Part shown: positions 58,643 through 64,000 of the stretch, one piece after another | Layout of the letters: each line of letters opens with the position of its first letter | Position numbering within the stretch: the first letter of the stretch is position 1 | Origin: Nakamurella deserti | GTDB taxonomy: Bacteria; Actinomycetota; Actinomycetes; Mycobacteriales; Nakamurellaceae | Direction of reading: 5' to 3' | Length of the DNA: 64,000 nucleotides | NCBI RefSeq assembly: GCF_003260015.1 | Contig: NZ_QCXS01000003.1 | Location: 672,315-736,314, forward strand | Position numbers and translations under genes: made by a program | Notes under the pieces: generated by a model | What the model was told of the DNA's origin: nothing | Databases searched by the model: none | What the model saw: only the letters and a program-made list of their open reading frames with translations

Positions 58643-59329
58643 TCACCCTTCGACGGCCCACAGCCCGAGTGCCGCAAGCGCGGCCAGCGTGAGGTCCGCC
58701 CGCGGCACCTCCAACTGGTGGGTCTTCACCACCGCCTCGTGGCCGCGACCCATCGCGACCACCATCCCGCCGAGCCGGTACGTCTCGTAGTGCGCCTCCG
58801 GGATGTCGGTCACCGTCCCCTCCAGGATCGGGTGCCCGGCCTGCCGGGAACGGCCCGACTGCTCGCGGAACCGGGCCTGGTAGCCGGCGAAGTCACCCCT
58901 GGTGTCCCCGGTCGGGAAGACCTGCACGGAGGCGCGTCGGCCGTTGCCGAACACCACCGTCCAGGCGTGCTGCCGGTGCTGCACGGCCGCCTCGCTGATC
59001 GTGGTGACGACCATCTCGATCTGGTCCTCCGACATCCCGCTGGCCCGGAGCTTGGCCTTGCGGGCCTCCTGCTGGCCGGCGACCAGCGCGCCGAGCGTCG
59101 GATGGGTGTCCGGTCCGGCGCCGTCGGGGGTGCCGTCCAACGGCGCCACCGAGGTGACCGGGATCCCGATGTAGCGGCCGATCACCGCCGGATCGACGGC
59201 CAGCAGGCCGCCGTCCAGCGCGGCCGGGAAGGGCGGTATCGCCGACAGGTCGGGCCCGGGCGCCGCGGACGGGAACGGCGCCGACCGCCCGGCTGCGCCG
59301 CCTCGCGTCTTCGTCCACCGCTGGAACAT
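58643..59329 (-). CDS. Hypothetical protein, 228 aa
   Basis: A soluble protein with no signal peptide, helix or family that I recognise. It contains RYIGIPVTSVAPLDGTPDG, a helical EARKAKLRASGMSEDQIEMV, and HAWTVVFGNGRRASVQVFPT, suggesting an alpha/beta fold. The GGAGGAG ribosome-binding site before ATG 59329 (MFQRWTKTRGG) favours this start over one 21 codons earlier. Codon use is like its neighbours. It ends shortly after the tRNA-Ser gene on the opposite strand. Confidence 0.75.
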   Translation of the reverse strand: MFQRWTKTRGGAAGRSAPFPSAAPGPDLSAIPPFPAALDGGLLAVDPAVIGRYIGIPVTSVAPLDGTPDGAGPDTHPTLGALVAGQQEARKAKLRASGMSEDQIEMVVTTISEAAVQHRQHAWTVVFGNGRRASVQVFPTGDTRGDFAGYQARFREQSGRSRQAGHPILEGTVTDIPEAHYETYRLGGMVVAMGRGHEAVVKTHQLEVPRADLTLAALAALGLWAVEG

Positions 59330-59442
59330 GTCCGCTCCTCCTGCTCGCGCCCACCTCCGAGAATGCGCGACGCGACCGTGCGCCGCCACCACGGGGGTCG
59401 CGGACCCGGGGCGCCGTCGGTACCGGCCACTACAGTTCGCCT

Positions 59443-60849
59443 ATGACGCTGCTCGCTCGTACCGGCCTGTCGCTGCTCGCCGCGCTCGCGTTCATCGGGT
59501 TGCTACCGGGCACGGCCTTCGCTGCCCCGGTCAACATCACCGACCAGGCCGACGTGCTGAATGGGTCGAGCGTGACGCAGGCCGCGGCCCCCGTCGAGGG
59601 CGTGACCTTCTACGTCGTCACGCTGGAATCATCGAGCACCTCGATCGAGCGTGACGTGAAGGCCCTCGGCAGCGACGTGGGGTGGAACGGCTCGGACTGG
59701 CTGTCGAATGCCGTGGTCATCGCGGTGAACGTCGAGTCCCGGCGGTCGGCCGTCTACTACGGGGGCGGCACTCCGACGTCGATCGAGAACAACGTCGAGA
59801 CCATCCGCGCCGCGATGACCAGCGACTTCCAGCGCGGCGACTGGAGTGCCGGCGTCGTCGCCGCCATCACCGAGGTGCAGTCCACGCTTGCTCCCGCACC
59901 GGCGTCCTACACATGGCTCTGGGTGCTGGCCGCGGGTGCCGTCCTGGTGATCGGTTTTCTGGTGTACCGAGGTGCGAAGACGGCCAAGGCGCGGCAACGC
60001 CAGAAGGCCGCCGACGAGCAGCAGGCCGCGGCGAACCAGCTCACGGCGGTGAACCTGCGGCAGCGCATCGAGGAACTCGAGGTGCTCATGGAGACGGTGC
60101 CCGACGGGCCACACCGCGACCCCCTCGAGAACGATCTGTCCGACGTCGACGTGGCCCTGCGGCGGCGTGAGGAAAGGGGCGGCCTCAGCGGCACGGACCT
60201 CGGGGTCCCCGTCGAGCAGGATACGCAGAATCTCGCGGGGTTGCAGGCGGTGTCCGACCGGGTGGCGGCCCGGCTCGCCGTGCTGCGTCAGGACACCGGC
60301 TGGCAGGACGCCTGGAACGACGCGGTCGCCGGCACCCGGCATCGGATCGGCACGCTGACCAGCGGTCAGGCACAGTTGATCGACGAGGAGGCGTTCGAGC
60401 CGATGGACACCCGCCCGCTGGACGCGCAGCTGGCCACCATGGCGGCGGCGGTCCGCGACGGCAGCACCTCCGTCGCCGACGGCATCGCCATCCTGGACAG
60501 CGTCGACAGCGCCGTCGCGGCCAAGCAGTCCGAGGTGGACGCCCATCTCGCGGCCATCCAACGCCAGCAGCAGGAGCAGGCCGAGCGAGATCGCGCCGCC
60601 CGCGAGCTCGCCGAAGCACGGAACCGCGACAACTCGGGCGGCGGTGGCTTCGGCGGCGGGTTCGGCGGGGCGGTCCTGGGCGGGATGCTCTCCGGTGGCG
60701 GCCGCCGACGACGTGGCGGCTGGGGCGGCGGCGGATTCGGCGGGGGTGGCTTCGGCGGAGGTGGCTTCGGCGGCGGGCGGCGCGGCGGCGGTGGCGGCTT
60801 CGGGGGCGGCGGTGGCCGGCGCGGCGGCGGCAGCAGCGGTGGGTTCTGA
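59443..60849 (+). CDS. Secreted TPM-like domain protein with coiled coil and Gly-rich tail
   Basis: A 468-aa protein: signal peptide ending GTAFAAP (residue about 28), a TPM-like domain (ITDQADVLNGSSVTQAA, GVTFYVVTLESSS, VVIAVNVESRRSAVYYGGG), one membrane helix at about 157-176 (YTWLWVLAAGAVLVIGFLVY), and a long intracellular coiled-coil region rich in Glu/Gln/Arg. The last 70 residues are a Gly/Phe/Arg-rich low-complexity tail (GGGGFGGGG type). It resembles actinobacterial DUF5129/TPM envelope proteins; function unknown. Similar Gly-rich tails promote self-assembly in other proteins. Confidence 0.85.
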   Translation: MTLLARTGLSLLAALAFIGLLPGTAFAAPVNITDQADVLNGSSVTQAAAPVEGVTFYVVTLESSSTSIERDVKALGSDVGWNGSDWLSNAVVIAVNVESRRSAVYYGGGTPTSIENNVETIRAAMTSDFQRGDWSAGVVAAITEVQSTLAPAPASYTWLWVLAAGAVLVIGFLVYRGAKTAKARQRQKAADEQQAAANQLTAVNLRQRIEELEVLMETVPDGPHRDPLENDLSDVDVALRRREERGGLSGTDLGVPVEQDTQNLAGLQAVSDRVAARLAVLRQDTGWQDAWNDAVAGTRHRIGTLTSGQAQLIDEEAFEPMDTRPLDAQLATMAAAVRDGSTSVADGIAILDSVDSAVAAKQSEVDAHLAAIQRQQQEQAERDRAARELAEARNRDNSGGGGFGGGFGGAVLGGMLSGGGRRRRGGWGGGGFGGGGFGGGGFGGGRRGGGGGFGGGGGRRGGGSSGGF

Positions 60850-60853
60850 GCCG

Positions 60854-61606
60854 ATGCCCACCCGCCACTCCTACGGCCCGCACCCCGACCAGTGGATCGA
60901 CGTGTACCTGCCGTCGGTGCCGCGACGTCCCGGCGTCGCGGTGATCATCCACGGCGGCTTCTGGCGCAGCCGCTACGACGCCGCGCTCGGCGTGCCGCTG
61001 GCCGCAGACCTCGCCGCCCGCGGACACGTCGCCGTCAACCTCGAGTACCGGCGCGTCGGCGCCGGCGGCGGCTACCCCGAGACGCTGCTCGACGTGGCCG
61101 CCGGGATCGACCTGCTGAGCACCGTCGACGGCCTCGACCTCGCCGGCGTGGTCACCATCGGCCACTCCGCCGGCGGCCAGCTCGCCGTCTGGGCCGCCGG
61201 GCGCCCGCAGCTCCCCGCCGACGCGCCCGGCGCCCGGCCCCTCGTCACCGTCACCGGCGCGGTCAGCCAGGCCGGCGTCGTCGCCCTCCTCCGGGCCGCC
61301 GACGAGCGCGTCGGTGACGGCGCGATGCAGGACCTGATGGGCGCCGGCGCCGACGAGCACCGCCAGGAGTGGGTGATCGCCGACCCGCTGGCCCGGGTCC
61401 CGCTCCCCGTCCCGGTGCGGCTGCTGCACGCCCGCGACGACGAGGACGTGCCGTTCTCCCAGTCCGAGACGTACCTGGCGCTGGCCTCCGTCACCGGCGG
61501 CGACGTGGCGTTGATCGAGGTGACGGGTGGGCATATGGCCCTCGTCGACACCACGGCGCCCGCGTGGGCGGCCACCGTGGCCGCCTTCGAGGAGCTGATC
61601 GAGTAG
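60854..61606 (+). CDS. Alpha/beta hydrolase (kynurenine formamidase-like)
   Basis: A 250-aa serine hydrolase. HGGFWRSRYD (oxyanion loop), TIGHSAGGQLAVWAAG (nucleophile elbow), DDEDVPF (Asp) and VTGGHMALVD (His) form the complete triad. The early HGGFW motif is shared with arylformamidases and related peptidases. The ATG at 60854 lies 4 nt after the preceding stop; the frame continues upstream within the Gly-rich gene but only as a shadow. Natural substrate uncertain. Confidence 0.85.
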   Translation: MPTRHSYGPHPDQWIDVYLPSVPRRPGVAVIIHGGFWRSRYDAALGVPLAADLAARGHVAVNLEYRRVGAGGGYPETLLDVAAGIDLLSTVDGLDLAGVVTIGHSAGGQLAVWAAGRPQLPADAPGARPLVTVTGAVSQAGVVALLRAADERVGDGAMQDLMGAGADEHRQEWVIADPLARVPLPVPVRLLHARDDEDVPFSQSETYLALASVTGGDVALIEVTGGHMALVDTTAPAWAATVAAFEELIE

Positions 61607-62418
61607 TGGACGAATCGCCGGTGTCGTTCTCGGCGTCGTTACCGATGTGGGCGAAGGTGCTGATCGGCGCCGTCCTCGCCGCGGTGGCCCTGTACGCGGT
61701 CCGCCACGCCGTCCGCCGCAGGAGCGAACTGCCCCGCTGGGTCGACCCGCGGACCTACGACCGGCGCGGCGTCGTCATCCCGGCTGTGGTGAGTGGGGTG
61801 TTCCTCCTCGCCGTCGTCGCCCTCGCCCTCGACGTGCACCAGGACGGCCTCATCACCCGCACCTTCGACGACCCGGTCCACGACTGGTTCGTCCGGCACC
61901 GCGTCGAGGGCCTCAACTCCACGGTCGTCGTGATCACCAACCTGGTCAGCCCGTTCGGGACGACGGTGCTGGCCATCGTGCTCGCCACGGTGCTGGCCTG
62001 GCGGACCCGGTCGTGGGTTCCCGCCCTGATCGTCTTCATCGGGCCCGCGGTCGCCGGCCTCCTCGTCCGGCTCAGCAAGCTGCTGACCCCCCGTAGCCGC
62101 CCGCCGCAGATCGATCAGGTCGTGCTCACCGTCGAGCCGTCGTTCCCGTCCGGGCACGTCGCCGGTGCCGTCAGCCTGTACGGCTGCGTCGTGGTGGTCG
62201 TCCTCATCGGCTTCTTCGGTCCCGTCAGCCGGCTCGCGGCGGTGCTGCTGGTGGCGGTGGCGGTGTTGCTGTCACTGATCGTCATCTGGACGCGGCTGTA
62301 CCTGGCCGTGCACTGGTTCACCGACGTCACCGCCTCAGTGCTGCTGGCCGGTGTGGTCGTCGCCGGCACCCTCGCCGGGTACCGGCAGTTCGTCCGGAGC
62401 CGGCCGCCCGTCGGCTGA
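61606..62418 (+). CDS. PAP2-family phosphatase
   Basis: A 270-aa membrane protein with about six helices. The three PAP2 signatures are intact: KLLTPRSRPP (phosphate contact), PSFPSGHVAG (catalytic His) and RLYLAVHWFTDV (second His/Asp). It dephosphorylates lipid phosphates such as undecaprenyl pyrophosphate or phosphatidic acid. The GTG overlaps the hydrolase stop TAG by one base (TAGTG), so translation is coupled; a longer frame upstream is within the hydrolase gene. Confidence 0.88.
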   Translation: MDESPVSFSASLPMWAKVLIGAVLAAVALYAVRHAVRRRSELPRWVDPRTYDRRGVVIPAVVSGVFLLAVVALALDVHQDGLITRTFDDPVHDWFVRHRVEGLNSTVVVITNLVSPFGTTVLAIVLATVLAWRTRSWVPALIVFIGPAVAGLLVRLSKLLTPRSRPPQIDQVVLTVEPSFPSGHVAGAVSLYGCVVVVVLIGFFGPVSRLAAVLLVAVAVLLSLIVIWTRLYLAVHWFTDVTASVLLAGVVVAGTLAGYRQFVRSRPPVG

Positions 62419-62495
62419 CGTCCGGGCCACCCTCGTCGGCCGTCCGACGCGGGGCTAGCCTGGGCGCATCGGAGGAACCCGGACGAGGGGGCACG

Positions 62496-62687
62496 ATGCC
62501 GCGACCACGACGCTGCCGGATCGGGTGGCACGACTTCGTCGACTTCCCGGACCCCAATCCCGAGTCCGGTGGACTCGAGAAGCAGGGGTACCGCGCGTGC
62601 ACCCGGTGCAGCAAGGAACGCGACCAGCCGGTGTACCTCTCCCGGTCGAGCAGCTGGCCGCTGCCCGGCAACCGCCGCTGGGGGTGA
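62496..62687 (+). CDS. Small zinc-ribbon-like protein, 63 aa
   Basis: MPRPRRCRIGWHDFVDF at the start carries Cys and His four residues apart and YRACTRCSKERD later carries C-x-x-C, a spacing consistent with one zinc site (C, H, C, C), as in small DUF1660-type proteins. GAGGGGG precedes the ATG and a -10-like TAGCCT lies at 62456. Function unknown. Short length but clear ribosome-binding site, promoter-like element and Cys motif support that it is real. Confidence 0.65.
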   Translation: MPRPRRCRIGWHDFVDFPDPNPESGGLEKQGYRACTRCSKERDQPVYLSRSSSWPLPGNRRWG

Positions 62688-62703
62688 GCCCCGGGCGCGG
62701 CGG

Positions 62704-63890
<1,187 letters not shown>

Positions 63891-63894
<4 letters not shown>

Positions 63895-64000
63895 GCCGGC
63901 ACTCCTTCGGAAGAGGCGGACGCCGCGTCGACGGACCGGGCGCGGGCCTGCGCCTGGATGGCAGTGATGACCACGGTGTTGACGATGTCGACGACCAGCG
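63891..64000 (-). CDS. pta: Phosphate acetyltransferase, C-terminal end (5' end outside window)
   Basis: The last 35 codons of a gene entering from the right edge: LVVDIVNTVVITAIQAQARA, matching the C-terminal VDDIVNTVAITAIQA of Pta, then a short Ala/Ser tail. Overlap of its stop with ackA confirms identity. It makes acetyl phosphate from acetyl-CoA. Confidence 0.88.

Overview
The window is very GC-rich, densely packed chromosomal DNA with frequent GTG starts, 4-bp ATGA/GTGA gene overlaps, several probably leaderless genes, SAM-IV riboswitches, a SigK/RskA-like pair, an Rv3717-like amidase and cydABDC order. All of this points to an actinomycete; genus cannot be fixed from the sequence alone. 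No phage, insertion sequence, CRISPR array or plasmid gene is visible.

1-14100: after the 3' end of a metI-type methionine permease comes a sulfur-acquisition island made of two convergent operons. Each begins with a SAM-IV riboswitch, then a tiny leader peptide ending in the motif H-[VL]-D-L-x-R-[VL]-S-S-x-L-C, then a short hairpin. The + operon (616-3940) encodes two flavin-dependent luciferase-like monooxygenases and a GNAT acetyltransferase. The - operon (13708 down to 3944) encodes a polar amino acid ABC transporter, a SolA-like amine oxidase, an FMN reductase-GNAT fusion, an FAD/NAD(P)-binding protein, an SsuD-like monooxygenase, a DUF1684 protein and an FMN reductase. The stop codons of the two operons lie 3 bp apart. 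The gene set fits uptake, N-acetylation and oxidative C-S cleavage of S-substituted cysteines or related organosulfur compounds, switched off when SAM and perhaps cysteine are plentiful.

14170-25600: an erythromycin-esterase-like protein divergent from a double-domain MerR regulator; cydABDC (cytochrome bd oxidase and its ABC exporter) with a DosR-like palindrome upstream; two MFS transporters, one divergent from a TetR regulator.

25690-41500: a GAF-GGDEF diguanylate cyclase, a P-loop kinase, recR and ybaB, a sigma/anti-sigma pair with a sortase and a DUF4397 surface protein, a peptidoglycan amidase, a NUDIX hydrolase, a SARP-like regulator with a divergent small protein, a thiolase, MarR/VOC, a luciferase-hemerythrin fusion next to a frameshifted MarR gene, and an ArsR/SRPBCC pair.

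39940-51270 (all - strand): a nitrogen-scavenging block of an oligopeptide-type ABC transporter (five genes), a GntR regulator with a palindromic operator, allophanate hydrolase, a biuret-amidohydrolase-like enzyme and an NCS2/AzgA-like permease.

51780-64000: glyA, a Pro/Gly/Thr-repeat lipoprotein, an MBL-fold hydrolase, a roughly 760-bp non-coding array of palindromic repeats, dnaX, SRP RNA, tRNA-Ser(GGA), a few envelope or unknown genes, and ackA with the end of pta. recR/ybaB and dnaX, usually neighbours, are about 27 kb apart here, so the intervening block looks like accumulated accessory DNA.
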